Assembly (NCBI RefSeq): GCF_002925905.1
Contig: NZ_PRDB01000001.1
Coordinates: 1,054,001-1,118,000 of the forward strand
Reading direction: 5' to 3'
Origin: Klebsiella michiganensis
GTDB lineage: Bacteria; Pseudomonadota; Gammaproteobacteria; Enterobacterales; Enterobacteriaceae
DNA length: 64,000 nt
Each line of letters starts with the position of its first letter. The first letter of the stretch is position 1. A model generated the notes under the pieces. The model was not told the origin of the DNA. It saw nothing but the letters and a program-made list of their open reading frames with translations, and ran no database searches. Shown in pieces: positions 50,235 to 60,301 of the stretch. The translations under genes were made by a program, and so were the position numbers.

Positions 50235-50264
50235 AGGAGATGCACAATCAACAGGGCATCTCCT
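50235..50264. terminator. Hairpin between alaX and citB
   Basis: AGGAGATGC and GCATCTCCT form a 9-bp perfect stem between convergent genes. No long T tract. Probably a shared 3' end structure. Confidence 0.55.
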
Positions 50265-50269
50265 GGTGC

Positions 50270-50968
50270 TTAAATATGCGCAGGATGTTTACCGTGATAA
50301 ATCCGCTCCGGTCTGCCGACTTTGCCATAGCTGATTTCAGCCTCAAGGAAATCGTTTTTAACGCCCTGCTCAAGGTAGCGGCGGGCGGTGGTTTTACTAC
50401 TGCCGAGAATACGGGCCAGGGTGTCTGCGGTATGGACCGTTTCCGGATCGGCAAAGAGCTGTAATACCCGATTAAAGGTGCTCTCATCAATACCCCGCAG
50501 CGGAGAGCCTGCGGCTTCCGCGTGCTCTTTTGCCTGGATATTGAACAGGGCGTCAACATGGGTCTGGCTTGCCTGCTCGCTTGAGCGAAGAGAGCTGCGA
50601 TAGCGGGCAAAACGCTCAAGCGTATGCTGCAGGCGCTGATAGTGAACGGGTTTAATCAGGTAATCAAAAACGCCCATCCGCAGGGCTTCGCTGATGGTAT
50701 CCATATGGTTGTCGGCGGTGATGAAAATGATGCGCCCTTTATAATGAGTATTGACGGCGTGGCGGATCAAATCGAGTCCTTTGCCATCGGGTAAGAAGTT
50801 ATCCAGCAGGGTGAGCTGGGGCTGATAGAGGCGAAGCATCTTTTTTGCGCTTTCCAGTTTATCCGCAATGCCAATGACTTCGAACTGGGGAAATTGCTTG
50901 ATGGTATCCACCAGAATTTCCGCCAGCATAGGTTCGTCTTCAACGATGAGAGTGGTGATGCTATCCAT
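50270..50968 (-). CDS. citB: Citrate response regulator CitB (DpiA)
   Basis: Response regulator of the CitAB system that activates the citS-oadGAB-citAB and citCDEFG operons. The start at 50968 (MDSITTLIVEDEP) gives 232 residues; an ATG three codons earlier is possible. The receiver domain has D56 (LLDNFLPDGKG) and the C-terminal helix-turn-helix is ARILGSSKTTARRYLEQG. Highly similar to Klebsiella CitB. Its start lies inside the end of citA (8-base overlap), so the two are translationally coupled. Confidence 0.95.
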   Translation of the reverse strand: MDSITTLIVEDEPMLAEILVDTIKQFPQFEVIGIADKLESAKKMLRLYQPQLTLLDNFLPDGKGLDLIRHAVNTHYKGRIIFITADNHMDTISEALRMGVFDYLIKPVHYQRLQHTLERFARYRSSLRSSEQASQTHVDALFNIQAKEHAEAAGSPLRGIDESTFNRVLQLFADPETVHTADTLARILGSSKTTARRYLEQGVKNDFLEAEISYGKVGRPERIYHGKHPAHI

Positions 50969-52604
50969 GGTGTTCATCTCGGGTCAGGGGGATATAAAGG
51001 GTAAAAATAGTGCCAGAAGGGATGTTGTCATCGACGACGATATTGCCGCCCGCCTGCTCAACGTAGCTGCGAACCAGCCAGAGTCCGATGCCGTGATCGC
51101 CGCTGTCGCTGCTGGTCACGCCGCGCTCAAAAATACGATCGCGCAGCGATTCCTCAATCCCGCAGCCCTGGTCGGCGATCTCGACGATCGCTTCGCCGCC
51201 CTCGCTGTTGATCAGGCATTCGATCTGCTTTGAACCTGCCGGCTGACGTAGGGCGGCGTTGTAGGCGTTATCCAGCAAATTGCCGACGATCGAGATCCAT
51301 TCATTATGCGACAGCGAAGAGGGGAGGGTTTCAACGTGACAGGCGGGATCGAAGACCAGCTCTAATCCGAGCTCTTTGGCGCGGTAATATTTGCCGATCA
51401 GCAGCCCGGCAAGGTGGTTCACTTTAAAATTGCGGGCAATAAAATCGAGCACTTTCTGGTGGCTCTCAGACTGCTGCTGAATAAGATCCAGCGCGTTATC
51501 GTAGCGTTTTAAAAACAGCAGCCCGGCAATGGTGGAGATCAGATTGCGATGCTCGTGCTGTACGGCGCGCAGGTTATCCGCGTACTGCTGGACCTGGCTG
51601 AGCTGCAGGCTCAGAGTGTTGATATCGTCTTTACTGCGAAAGCTAATGACCCAGCCCTGGGGCTCGTTATTAAGCGTGACGGCCATACGGCTGGCGATCA
51701 CTTTAATCTGATTAAAAGTGACGATTTCGTCTTTTTTATTTGTCTGCGGCGCGTCATAGAAGAATGCCTCCTGAGAGATCACGCTGCTGATGCTTTTGCC
51801 AATCAGAATGGTTTCCGGCTGGCTCAGGTTTAATAGCCTCCTTGCGGTTTGATTGATGGCGGTAATTCGGTAGTGGGAGTCAATAGCTATCAGCCCCTCA
51901 AAGACCGATTCAAACAGGACGCTCTGCTGGATAAGCAGCTGTGAGAGCTGCTGTGGTTCCATATTCAGCATCTGTTTTTTGATATGCAGCGAGAAGCGCC
52001 GGGCGCAGTAGAGCAGCAGAAGCAGCATGATCGCCATCGGGATCATCAGCGATCCGATTTGCAGACTCAGCCAGTTTTCTAACTGTTCGATGGTGTAGCC
52101 CACCGATACAATACCGATCACCTTCCCGGTGCTGTCCTGGATCGGCGACTTGCCGCGTAATGACGAACCGAGCGATCCTTTACGCACCGACACGTAGCTT
52201 TTGGCGTTATACAGCGCCTCGTCGCTGTCTCCGCCTTCCATCGATTTACCGATTTCCTCTGGATTCACGTGATACAGGCGCCGGCCTTTCGCGTCACCGA
52301 CGGTGATATAGGTGGCGTCGGAAAACGATCGCATCGGGTCGATAAGTTCTTTAATGCGCGGTAAATCGTGCTTTTCTACCGCGTCAACCAGTTCGGGCAT
52401 GGCGGAGATCTGCATGGCCTGAATCAGCGCGCGCTGTCCCACCTGGTAATGCAGGCGTTCCTCCGTAATGCTGGTGAGATACCATGACATGGCCAGCATC
52501 ACGATTGTCGAGGTAAACAGGATCAACAGGAAGATGCGGTTCTGAAACGAACGTCGGGCAAACCAGTGCGTGATTTTTCGGGCAAACATTGGGCGAATTG
52601 ACAT
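50961..52604 (-). CDS. citA: Citrate sensor kinase CitA (DpiB)
   Basis: Membrane histidine kinase that senses periplasmic citrate, 547 residues from ATG 52604, the Klebsiella length. TM1 is at about residues 24-44. The periplasmic PAS domain follows (about 45-180), with basic citrate-contact regions around QVGQRALIQ and SLGSSLRGKSPI. TM2 is at about 181-201, then a cytosolic PAS domain and a DcuS/CitA-type kinase with phospho-acceptor H350 (RAVQHEHRN) and ATPase motifs GNLLDNAYNA and GIGLWLV. It lies upstream of citB at the end of the citS operon. Confidence 0.96.
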   Translation of the reverse strand: MSIRPMFARKITHWFARRSFQNRIFLLILFTSTIVMLAMSWYLTSITEERLHYQVGQRALIQAMQISAMPELVDAVEKHDLPRIKELIDPMRSFSDATYITVGDAKGRRLYHVNPEEIGKSMEGGDSDEALYNAKSYVSVRKGSLGSSLRGKSPIQDSTGKVIGIVSVGYTIEQLENWLSLQIGSLMIPMAIMLLLLLYCARRFSLHIKKQMLNMEPQQLSQLLIQQSVLFESVFEGLIAIDSHYRITAINQTARRLLNLSQPETILIGKSISSVISQEAFFYDAPQTNKKDEIVTFNQIKVIASRMAVTLNNEPQGWVISFRSKDDINTLSLQLSQVQQYADNLRAVQHEHRNLISTIAGLLFLKRYDNALDLIQQQSESHQKVLDFIARNFKVNHLAGLLIGKYYRAKELGLELVFDPACHVETLPSSLSHNEWISIVGNLLDNAYNAALRQPAGSKQIECLINSEGGEAIVEIADQGCGIEESLRDRIFERGVTSSDSGDHGIGLWLVRSYVEQAGGNIVVDDNIPSGTIFTLYIPLTRDEHHG

Positions 52605-52780
52605 CAAAAGGTCATTTTCTCTTTTTTAGGGGCCGACGGCGCTGAATCGGCCCACAGATTTACTGATTTCAGAACTCATCCAGTAGGAATACGACGTTTT
52701 ACGTACCACCCGATCGGGCTTCTGCGCCGTAGCCTGGGGTATTTCCCGGAGGCGGCGCGCGGCGCCCGTCCGGGCGGGTA

Positions 52781-52807
52781 GCCCGGCTAAGCGCAGCGCG
52801 AGCCGGG
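52781..52807. repeat. REP-like palindrome between oadB and citA
   Basis: GCCCGGCT, then AGCCGGG 12 bases later, flanked by GGGTA, form the REP/BIME-type hairpin pattern common between Klebsiella genes. It sits in the about 215-base spacer and may set the mRNA level of oadB relative to citAB. Confidence 0.65.
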
Positions 52808-52819
52808 AACAATGCGTTT

Positions 52820-54121
52820 TCACATCGCCAGCACGTACTTGAGCATCACCCCGGCAGCAATCGCCGAGCCAATCACCCCCGCCACGTTCGGGCCCATCGC
52901 GTGCATCAGCAGGAAGTTCTGCGCGTCCGACTCCAGACCCACCTTGTTTGACACCCTGGCCGCCATCGGCACCGCCGACACCCCGGCCGAGCCAATCAGC
53001 GGGTTGATTTTGTTCCGGCTGCACAGGTTCAGCAGCTTCGCCATCAGCACCCCCGCCGCCGTCCCCACGCAGAACGCAATCACCCCCAGCACCAGTATCC
53101 CCAGCGTCTGCGGCTGCAGGAACTTGTCCGCCACCAGCTTGGCCCCCACCGACAGCCCGAGGAAAATGGTCACGATATTTATCAGCCCGTTCTGCACCGT
53201 GTCGCTCAGGCGCTCCACCACCCCGCTCTCGCGCATCAGGTTGCCGAAGCAGAACATCCCCAGCAGCGGCGCCGCGTCCGGCAGCAGCAGCGCCACCAGC
53301 AGCAGCAGCACCGCCGGAAAGAGGATTTTTTCCCGCTTACTCACCGTGCGCAGCTGCACCATGCGGATTTTCCGCTCCTTCTCGCTGGTCAGCGCCTTCA
53401 TAATCGGCGGCTGGATTAACGGCACCAGCGCCATATACGAGTACGCCGCCACCGCGATGGCCCCGAGTAATTCCGGCGCCAGCTTGCCCGACAGATAAAT
53501 CGCCGTCGGGCCGTCCGCGCCGCCGATGATGCCGATGGCCGCCGCCTGCGGCAGGGTGAAGCTGATGATGCCGAAGTAGTTCAGCGTCAGCGCCCCCAGC
53601 ACCGTGGCGAAGATGCCGAACTGCGCCGCCGCCCCCAGCAGCAGGGTCCGCGGGTTGGCCAGCAGCGGGCCGAAGTCGGTCATCGCCCCGACGCCCATAA
53701 AAATCACCAGCGGGGCGATACCCGAGCCGATGGCGACCTTATAGAAGATGGCCAGCACCCCGGCGGAGTAGCCCATATCCACGGCGAGGTCCTCCATCTG
53801 CCCCTGCACCGACGGCAGCGCCAGCGCCAGCGCCTCCCTGATGGCGTGGACATCCGGCGTACAGTGGAGCTTCGCGGCAATCACCGCCAGCTGCCCGGCG
53901 TCGTGGTGGGCCAGCAGGCTCTCCAGGGCGGTCAGCGCCAGCCCGGCCTCCGGGATATTCGACAGCAGGCCGCCGAAGCCAATCGGCAGCAGCAGCAGCG
54001 GCTCGAACTTCCTCGCGATGGCCAGCCACAGCAGCAGCAGGCTCACCAGCAGCATGACGGCCTGGCCGGCGCCGAGGTGCATCAGCCCCATGCCCTGAAT
54101 CAGGGCGTTCAGACTTTCCAT
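52820..54121 (-). CDS. oadB: Oxaloacetate decarboxylase beta subunit (Na+ pump)
   Basis: Integral membrane subunit that decarboxylates carboxybiotin and couples it to Na+ export. It has 433 residues, as in Klebsiella, with nine or more TMs. The key aspartate D203 is in [14 protein letters not shown], and the second half has [17 protein letters not shown]. It forms the OadGAB complex with the two genes upstream, 15 bases from oadA. Confidence 0.97.
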   Translation of the reverse strand: MESLNALIQGMGLMHLGAGQAVMLLVSLLLLWLAIARKFEPLLLLPIGFGGLLSNIPEAGLALTALESLLAHHDAGQLAVIAAKLHCTPDVHAIREALALALPSVQGQMEDLAVDMGYSAGVLAIFYKVAIGSGIAPLVIFMGVGAMTDFGPLLANPRTLLLGAAAQFGIFATVLGALTLNYFGIISFTLPQAAAIGIIGGADGPTAIYLSGKLAPELLGAIAVAAYSYMALVPLIQPPIMKALTSEKERKIRMVQLRTVSKREKILFPAVLLLLVALLLPDAAPLLGMFCFGNLMRESGVVERLSDTVQNGLINIVTIFLGLSVGAKLVADKFLQPQTLGILVLGVIAFCVGTAAGVLMAKLLNLCSRNKINPLIGSAGVSAVPMAARVSNKVGLESDAQNFLLMHAMGPNVAGVIGSAIAAGVMLKYVLAM

Positions 54122-54136
54122 TTCCGTTCCTCTTCC

Positions 54137-55906
54137 TTACGCCAGGCTCAGCAGGGTGTCGCCCACCGCCACCGCGTCCCCGGATTTCACCGCGATACCG
54201 CGCACGGTCCCGGCCTGCGCGGCGCGGATTTCGGTTTCCATCTTCATGGCTTCCAGAATCAGCAGCACGTCGCCCTCGGCCACCGCCTGGCCTTCCGTGG
54301 CAATGACCTTCCAGATGGTGCCCGCCAGCGGCGCGGTCACCGGGGTGCCGGCGCCTGCCGGGGCGGCTGCGGGGGCCGTGGCCTGAACGGGGGCCGCTGC
54401 CGTCAGCGGGCTGATATCGCCGCCGTCGCTGACCTTCACCACAAAGGCCTTGCCTTCCACTTCCACGGTGTAGACGCCGGAGGCGGCAGCTTTTACCGGG
54501 GCAGCAGCAGGCTGCGCAGCTTCCACCTGCGGTACCGGCTCAAAGGCCGCCGGGTTGTGGCGGTTCTCAAGGAACTTCAGGCCGACCTGCGGGAACAGGG
54601 CCACGGTGAGCACGTCGTCGATGGCGTTGTCGGCCAGCTGAATATTCTTCTCCTGCGCCTGGCGCTTCACGTCGGCTTCCAGCTGCGCCAGCTCCGGCTT
54701 CAGCAGGTCCGCCGGACGGCAGGTGATGGCCTCTGCTCCGTCCAGCACGCGCGCCTGTAATGCCGCGTTGACCGGCACCGGGGTGTGGCCGTACTCGCCC
54801 TTCAGTATCCCGGCGGTCTCCTTCGCGATGGTTCTGTAGCGTTCGCCGGTCAGCACGTTAAGCACCGCCTGGGTGCCGACAATCTGCGAGGTCGGGGTGA
54901 CCAGCGGGATAAAGCCGAGGTCCTCGCGCACGCGGGGGATTTCCGCCAGCACCTCATCCAGACGGTGGGCGGCGTTCTGCTGCTTCAGCTGGCCCTCAAG
55001 GTTGGTGAGCATCCCGCCCGGCACCTGGGCCACGAGGATACGGCTGTCGGTGCCCTTCAGCTGGCCTTCGAAGGCGTGATATTTCCTGCGCACCTCGCGG
55101 AAGTACGCCGCGATGTTCTCAAGCTTCAGGATATCCAGCCCGGTGTCATGTTTTGTGCCTGCCAGCGTCGCCACCAGCGCCTCGGTGGCCGGGTGGCCGT
55201 AGGTGGCGCTCATGGAAGAGATGGCGGTATCGACGCCGTCGACGCCGGCCTCGATGGCCTTCAGCAGGGCCATCTCCGCCATCCCGGTGGTGGCATGAGC
55301 ATGCAGGTGCAGCCTGACGTCATAGCGTTTTTTGATTTCGCTCACCAGCTCGAAGGCCGCCATCGGGGTGAGAATGCCGGACATGTCCTTAATCGCGATG
55401 GAATCGACGCCGGTCTCCAGCAGCTGTTCGGTCAGGTCGAGCCAGGTCTGCAGGGTGTGGGCCGGGCTGGTGGTGTAGGAGAGCGTGCCCTGGGCGTGGG
55501 CGCCGTGGCTGCGCACCGCCTGCAGGGCGGCCTGCATATTGCGCGGGTCGTTCATAGCGTCGAAGACGCGGAACACGTCCATGCCGTTTTTGACGGCGCG
55601 CTCGACGAAGCGCTGCACCACGTCATCGGCGTAGTGGCGGTAGCCGAGCAGGTTCTGGCCGCGGAGCAGCATCTGCAGCGGGGTCTTCGGCATGGCCTTT
55701 TTGAGCTCGCGCAGGCGGACCCAGGGGTCCTCGCCGAGGAAGCGGATGCAGGCGTCAAAGGTGGCGCCGCCCCAGCATTCAAGGGACCAGTAGCCCGCGT
55801 CATCGAGGGCGGCCGCAACGGGGAGCATATCGTCGAGGCGCAGGCGGGTGGCGAAAAGGGACTGGTGGGCGTCGCGCAGGACGACATCGGTAATGGCAAC
55901 GGTCAT
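54137..55906 (-). CDS. oadA: Oxaloacetate decarboxylase alpha subunit (biotin protein)
   Basis: Peripheral subunit with carboxyltransferase and biotin-carrier domains, 589 residues. The TIM-barrel carboxyltransferase starts [15 protein letters not shown] (metal-site Asp) and contains [13 protein letters not shown] Pro/Ala-rich linker ([20 protein letters not shown]) leads to the biotinyl domain with EAMKMETE, biotin attached at K555. It takes CO2 from oxaloacetate and passes carboxybiotin to OadB. GGAGGA precedes the ATG. Confidence 0.97.
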   Translation of the reverse strand: MTVAITDVVLRDAHQSLFATRLRLDDMLPVAAALDDAGYWSLECWGGATFDACIRFLGEDPWVRLRELKKAMPKTPLQMLLRGQNLLGYRHYADDVVQRFVERAVKNGMDVFRVFDAMNDPRNMQAALQAVRSHGAHAQGTLSYTTSPAHTLQTWLDLTEQLLETGVDSIAIKDMSGILTPMAAFELVSEIKKRYDVRLHLHAHATTGMAEMALLKAIEAGVDGVDTAISSMSATYGHPATEALVATLAGTKHDTGLDILKLENIAAYFREVRRKYHAFEGQLKGTDSRILVAQVPGGMLTNLEGQLKQQNAAHRLDEVLAEIPRVREDLGFIPLVTPTSQIVGTQAVLNVLTGERYRTIAKETAGILKGEYGHTPVPVNAALQARVLDGAEAITCRPADLLKPELAQLEADVKRQAQEKNIQLADNAIDDVLTVALFPQVGLKFLENRHNPAAFEPVPQVEAAQPAAAPVKAAASGVYTVEVEGKAFVVKVSDGGDISPLTAAAPVQATAPAAAPAGAGTPVTAPLAGTIWKVIATEGQAVAEGDVLLILEAMKMETEIRAAQAGTVRGIAVKSGDAVAVGDTLLSLA

Positions 55907-55921
55907 GGATTCCTCCGTGAA

Positions 55922-56167
55922 TTAAGGGTTAAGTCGGCGATGGTGGTGAATAGCGGCGGCAATCACCGGCGCCAGGCGGGCGAAGTCGTCAGCGGGCGCG
56001 GCGGCGGGTGCGGCCTTCAGCGCGGTAGCCGGTTCGGGGAAGAAGCGGTTGACGGCGGCGGACATGCCGCGGATGGCGAAAATCAGCAGAAACAGAAACG
56101 CCAGCACGAACCCCATGCCGAGGAACATCAGGGTGAAGCCTTCACCCAGCAGTACAGCTTCAGTCAT
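55922..56167 (-). CDS. oadG: Oxaloacetate decarboxylase gamma subunit
   Basis: Small assembly subunit of 81 residues: one N-terminal TM (about 8-33), a Pro/Ala-rich linker and a cytosolic histidine-rich C-terminus ([12 protein letters not shown]) known to bind Zn2+ and the alpha subunit. It is upstream of oadA by 15 bases and downstream of citS. Confidence 0.95.
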   Translation of the reverse strand: MTEAVLLGEGFTLMFLGMGFVLAFLFLLIFAIRGMSAAVNRFFPEPATALKAAPAAAPADDFARLAPVIAAAIHHHRRLNP

Positions 56168-56327
56168 TGAAAGACCCTAAAGTAAGGGCACGACGGCGTG
56201 TTTGAAGGCTAACCAAACGATACTTCCGGCTAAGGAGTAGGGTGGATTTCCCGAAGCCGCCCCCGGCTCTGGACCCTAAAGAGCACCGCTGTGGTTGACG
56301 CTCAAACATCGCCATCGTGCGTGTTGG

Positions 56328-57668
56328 TTACATCATCATGCCGAACACAATGCTGGCGATGACCAGCACAATACCGCCGCCCAGACGGGAGGAGATTTGC
56401 GCATAAGAGATAAGATTCATACGGTTACAGGCAGAGAGCACTTCCAGGTCGCCCGAGCCGCCGCGGTTGGCCATGCACAGACCGGCGGTGATCGCGGACT
56501 CAATCGGGAAGAAGCCAATCATCCAGCCGCCGATGGCCGCGCCGATGACCGCACCCACCACGATTACCGCCGCGATGATGACGTTCGCAAAGGTAATCGC
56601 GTCGATAATTTCCTGCAGGTCGGTGTAGCACACGCCGACGCCGACCATCAGTACCCACAGCAGCTGCTTAGAGAAGAAGTCAGACAGGCGTTTGGCGCCA
56701 GCTTTAATCTCCGGCGAGCAGAGGCCGGAAGCGTTCAGCGCCGCGACGATCAGCACCATCCAGGCGAAATAGTGGATAGAGACGCCGCCAATGCTTGGCA
56801 AAATTTTCTTGGCAATAACGTAGGCCAGCAGGAAACAGGTGGTGGCGAGCACCAGGCCGACGGCGGTTTCGCGATGGGTAATCTGGCCCGCTTTTTCATC
56901 GTCTTCGACTTTAAAGGAGGCTTTACGCACCAGCTCGCCTTCACCGCTCAGCCAGGTATGTTTTTTACCGATAATATCGAGAAGTGCAGCAAAGACGATG
57001 GCAAAGATGTTGGCGATGGTCAGGATAGCAATCGCGGTGGAGTAGTACTCTTCACGCGAACGGCCGGTGACGGAGTGATAAATTTCAGACAGCGGCACCG
57101 CGCCCGCGCCGTTGCCGCCGCCCATAATCGGCAGGACGTACAGCATCATGATGCGGTCGATGGAGATACCGAAGCACAGGCCAATGATAATCCCGAAGAT
57201 GGATGCGCCGAGGATCCCCATTAAAATGGTCGGAATATAACCCAGCAGAGATTTCAGCAGCAGCTTACGGTTAACCGAGAGGATTGCGCCGGTAATCAAT
57301 ACTGCGATGAATAAGTTCAGGAAGTTACTTTTATCCATCACATTAGTGATTGCATCAATTTCTTTCTGGGTGAATATGCCGGCGTAAACGAAATAGGCGG
57401 CCACGAGGAAGATCATCACCGGCGCGCCGCCAATATATTTATTGAAGATTGGCAGGCGTTTGCCAATTTCGCCAAAAACGGCGCCAATAATAAACATGAT
57501 CGCGAAGCCACCAACAATGTCGGTCGGCAGGGCATTATAAAAGTGTGAAAGTAGTAAAGTGATTAACGCAAAGGCGTAAAGCGGTAGCGGCATGCCGAAG
57601 ATTTTAAACCCCAGAATATCGCTAACCCCTTTTTTCTCCGCAGATGGAGCCTGGCTCATATTAGTCAT
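56328..57668 (-). CDS. citS: Na+-dependent citrate carrier CitS
   Basis: 2-hydroxycarboxylate transporter family protein that imports citrate with Na+, 446 residues as in Klebsiella CitS. The family's GGNG motif region (YVLPIMGGGNGAGAVPL) and the C-terminal NRGGSGDLEVL motif, with nearby SRLGGG, form the reentrant substrate site. Eleven TMs are expected. First gene of the citS-oadGAB-citAB operon. An ERIC element lies 28 bases upstream of its start codon. Confidence 0.97.
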   Translation of the reverse strand: MTNMSQAPSAEKKGVSDILGFKIFGMPLPLYAFALITLLLSHFYNALPTDIVGGFAIMFIIGAVFGEIGKRLPIFNKYIGGAPVMIFLVAAYFVYAGIFTQKEIDAITNVMDKSNFLNLFIAVLITGAILSVNRKLLLKSLLGYIPTILMGILGASIFGIIIGLCFGISIDRIMMLYVLPIMGGGNGAGAVPLSEIYHSVTGRSREEYYSTAIAILTIANIFAIVFAALLDIIGKKHTWLSGEGELVRKASFKVEDDEKAGQITHRETAVGLVLATTCFLLAYVIAKKILPSIGGVSIHYFAWMVLIVAALNASGLCSPEIKAGAKRLSDFFSKQLLWVLMVGVGVCYTDLQEIIDAITFANVIIAAVIVVGAVIGAAIGGWMIGFFPIESAITAGLCMANRGGSGDLEVLSACNRMNLISYAQISSRLGGGIVLVIASIVFGMMM

Positions 57669-57696
57669 ATGACGTCACCCTGTTAAAAAAAGGAAT

Positions 57697-57822
57697 ATAC
57701 ACATCATCCTTCAAGCTGCCTCTTTGTTGGCAGCCTTCACTCACCCCAGTCACTTACTATGCGTAAGCTCCTGGGGATTCATTCAGTTACCGCCTCGATG
57801 CAACTTGAATGATTTTGTGTAT
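57697..57822. repeat. ERIC (IRU) element, 126 bp
   Basis: The core ACCCCAGTCACTTACTATG and GTAAGCTCCTGGGGATTCA are the two halves to which ERIC primers were designed. The ends ATACACATC... and ...TTTTGTGTAT are inverted copies bounded by TA, and the length is the usual 126-127 bp. It occupies the leader between the citS start and the central promoter region. Confidence 0.92.
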
Positions 57823-57886
57823 TAATGCCGTTAGAAAAAACAATAATAGGACGGCGGCATAATAATAAATATGTTCCCCGGCGATA

Positions 57887-57902
57887 TGTGATTATCTTCA
57901 CT
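57887..57902. promoter_or_regulatory. CRP-like site in the cit control region
   Basis: TGTGA-TTATCT-TCACT matches the CRP consensus TGTGA-N6-TCACA at nine of ten half-site positions. It lies midway between citS and citC. Catabolite control of citrate fermentation through CRP is known for Klebsiella. Confidence 0.75.
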
Positions 57903-58073
57903 GATTAGTCGTGTTTTTAATTAATTTAATTGTTTTTATTCTTCTGAATTAATTAACAACATAAAAACCATAAAGCCAATTAAGGTACGCGGAAAAATGT
58001 GATTGAAATAAAAGAACTGCTGCGGGAACGATGGCGAAATACAGCTCGTTTTGGTCAATGAAGCGCGAAAAAA

Positions 58074-59102
58074 ATGAATCTGATAGTAAAACGCGTCGCG
58101 GTACAGCTCGACCCCCGGCGGCGAGAGGCCGTTGACCTCTTTCTTCATCAGCACCAGCTCTCGCTGGAGGCGGACTGCGAATGGGCGATTATCGTCGAGT
58201 ACCAGCGGCGCATTGTCGGCTGCGGCGCCATTGCCGGATGCGTTCTGAAGTGTATTGCCGTCGACCCGTCGCTGCAGGGGGAAGGGCTCAGCCTGAAGCT
58301 GCTGACTGAACTGATGACCCTGGCGTATGAGCTGGGCCGCAGCGAGCTGTTTCTGTTCACTAAACCCTATAACGCGGAGCTCTTCTCCTGCGCCGGGTTC
58401 TGGCCTATCGCCCGCGCGGGGGAGCAGGCCGTGTTAATGGAAAATAGCCGCGAACGTCTGGCCCGCTATTGCCGCCAGCTTACGATGTATCGTCAGCCCG
58501 GCGAAAAAATCGGCGCCATCGTGATGAACGCCAATCCCTTTACCCTGGGGCATCGTTGGCTGGTGGAGCAGGCGGCTCAACGCTGCGACTGGCTGCATCT
58601 GTTCGTGGTGAAGGAAGATGCTTCGTTTTTCCGCTACCGCGATCGCGTGGCGCTGATTGAACAGGGGATCGCCGGGATCGCCAACGTGACCCTGCATCCG
58701 GGGTCGGCCTATCTGATCTCGCGCGCCACTTTTCCCGGCTACTTCCTGAAAGACAAAGGCGTGGTTGACGATTGCCACAGCCAGATCGATCTGCAGCTCT
58801 TTCGCGAACGTTTAGCCCCGGCGCTGGGCGTGACCCACCGCTTTGTCGGCAGCGAACCGCTGTGTGAATTAACCCGTCGCTACAACCAGCGCATGCGCCA
58901 GCTGCTGGAAGCGCCCGGCGACGCGCCGGCGATTCAGGTGGTTGAGCTGGCGCGGGTTGAGAAAGAGGGCGCGCCCATTTCCGCTTCCCGGGTGCGCAGG
59001 CTGTATCAGCAGCGCCAGTGGTCGTCGATTGCGCCGCTGGTACCGCCGGTAACCCTCTCTTTTCTGATGCATCTGGCGGAAAGCGAACACCAAACCGCCT
59101 GA
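58074..59102 (+). CDS. citC: Citrate lyase ligase CitC
   Basis: Acetate:SH-(acyl-carrier-protein) citrate lyase ligase, 342 residues. It acetylates the CitD prosthetic group with ATP to activate citrate lyase. The N-terminal half is a GNAT-like domain (CIAVDPSLQGEGLSLKLL). The C-terminal half is a nucleotidyltransferase with the HxGH motif in MNANPFTLGHRWLVEQAA and the C-terminal ISASRVR. First gene of citCDEFG. The ribosome site is weak, so the exact start is uncertain. Confidence 0.95.
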   Translation: MNLIVKRVAVQLDPRRREAVDLFLHQHQLSLEADCEWAIIVEYQRRIVGCGAIAGCVLKCIAVDPSLQGEGLSLKLLTELMTLAYELGRSELFLFTKPYNAELFSCAGFWPIARAGEQAVLMENSRERLARYCRQLTMYRQPGEKIGAIVMNANPFTLGHRWLVEQAAQRCDWLHLFVVKEDASFFRYRDRVALIEQGIAGIANVTLHPGSAYLISRATFPGYFLKDKGVVDDCHSQIDLQLFRERLAPALGVTHRFVGSEPLCELTRRYNQRMRQLLEAPGDAPAIQVVELARVEKEGAPISASRVRRLYQQRQWSSIAPLVPPVTLSFLMHLAESEHQTA

Positions 59103-59131
59103 TTTACCTCCATAACTAAGGATCAGCCTCT

Positions 59132-59425
59132 ATGGAAATGATGATTGACGCCCTGGCCGGCACGCTGGAATCCAGCGATGTGATGGTCAGGATCGGGCCT
59201 GCGAATGAGCCAGGTATTCAGCTTGAAATCGACAGCATTGTGAAGCAGCAGTTTGGCGCGGCGATTGAGCGGGTGGTCAGAGAGACGCTGACGCAGCTTG
59301 GCGTTACCCGGGCGAACGTCGTCGTCGATGATAAAGGCGCGCTCGAATGCGTACTGAAGGCTCGCGTTCAGGCCGCGGCGCTGCGCGCTGCGCAACAATC
59401 TCAACCGCACTGGAGTCAGCTATGA
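59132..59425 (+). CDS. citD: Citrate lyase gamma subunit (acyl carrier protein)
   Basis: Acyl carrier protein of citrate lyase, 97 residues. Ser14 in GTLESSDVM is the attachment site of the 2'-(5''-phosphoribosyl)-3'-dephospho-CoA group made by CitG and transferred by CitX. The C-terminus is almost identical to Klebsiella CitD. Its stop overlaps the citE start (ATGA). Confidence 0.97.
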   Translation: MEMMIDALAGTLESSDVMVRIGPANEPGIQLEIDSIVKQQFGAAIERVVRETLTQLGVTRANVVVDDKGALECVLKARVQAAALRAAQQSQPHWSQL

Positions 59426-60291
59426 AACCTCGTCGCAGTATGCTGTTTATCCCCGGCGCCAACGCCGCGATGTTAAGCACCTCATTTGTTTACGGCGCTG
59501 ATGCGGTGATGTTCGACCTCGAAGATGCCGTCTCGCTCCGTGAAAAAGATACCGCCCGCCTGCTGGTGCATCATGCGCTACAGCATCCGCTCTACCGGGA
59601 TGTGGAAACCGTGGTGCGCATTAACCCGCTCAGCACGCCGTTTGGTCTCGCCGACCTTGAGGCGGTGGTGCGCGCGGGCGTCGATATGGTGCGCCTGCCG
59701 AAAACCGATAGCAAAGAAGATATCCATGAGCTGGAAGCGCAGGTCGAGCGGATTGAGCGCGAATGCGGCCGGGAAGTGGGCAGCACGAAATTAATGGCGG
59801 CGATAGAGTCGGCGCTGGGCGTAGTGAACGCGGTTGAGATCGCTCGCGCCAGCCCGCGCCTGTCGGCCATCGCGCTGGCGGCCTTCGATTACGTTATGGA
59901 TATGGGCACCAGCCGCGGCGACGGCACCGAGCTGTTTTACGCCCGCTGCGCGGTGCTGCACGCGGCGCGAGTCGCCGGGATCGCGGCGTACGACGTGGTG
60001 TGGTCGGATATTAACAATGAAGAGGGTTTCCTCGCGGAAGCGAATCTGGCGAAGAATCTTGGCTTTAACGGTAAATCGCTGGTTAACCCGCGCCAGATTG
60101 AGCTGCTGCACCAGGTTTATGCCCCCACGCTGAAAGACGTTGAACATGCGCGGGAGGTGATCGCGGCGGCGGAAGAGGCGGAAGCGCGCGGTCTGGGCGT
60201 GGTATCGCTGAACGGCAAGATGATAGATGGACCGATTATCGATCATGCGCGCAAAGTCGTGGCGCTGTCGGCTTCCGGCATTCGTGATTAA
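59422..60291 (+). CDS. citE: Citrate lyase beta subunit
   Basis: Citryl-ACP lyase that cleaves citryl-ACP into oxaloacetate and acetyl-ACP. It has 289 residues from ATG 59422; longer in-frame starts lie inside citD. The HpcH/HpaI-type barrel has [13 protein letters not shown], the DLEDAV metal motif, and the [13 protein letters not shown] region with a Mg-binding Glu. Four-base ATGA overlap with citD. Confidence 0.97.
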   Translation: MKPRRSMLFIPGANAAMLSTSFVYGADAVMFDLEDAVSLREKDTARLLVHHALQHPLYRDVETVVRINPLSTPFGLADLEAVVRAGVDMVRLPKTDSKEDIHELEAQVERIERECGREVGSTKLMAAIESALGVVNAVEIARASPRLSAIALAAFDYVMDMGTSRGDGTELFYARCAVLHAARVAGIAAYDVVWSDINNEEGFLAEANLAKNLGFNGKSLVNPRQIELLHQVYAPTLKDVEHAREVIAAAEEAEARGLGVVSLNGKMIDGPIIDHARKVVALSASGIRD

Positions 60292-60301
60292 GGAGTAAAT
60301 A

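Larger units (their letters stand above)
57669..58073. other. Divergent citS-citC control region
   Basis: 405 bases between the two cit operons. The citS-proximal third is an ERIC element, and the centre is AT-rich with a CRP-like site. In Klebsiella this region binds phosphorylated CitB and CRP and drives both operons. No ORF is supported. Confidence 0.8.

Noticed and set aside
53846-57224. Long plus-strand open frames opposite oadB, oadA, oadG and citS (up to 461 codons)
   Set aside because: They lie antisense to secure GC-rich genes, have Arg/Gly/His/Gln-rich composition typical of shadow frames, and no ribosome sites or family motifs.
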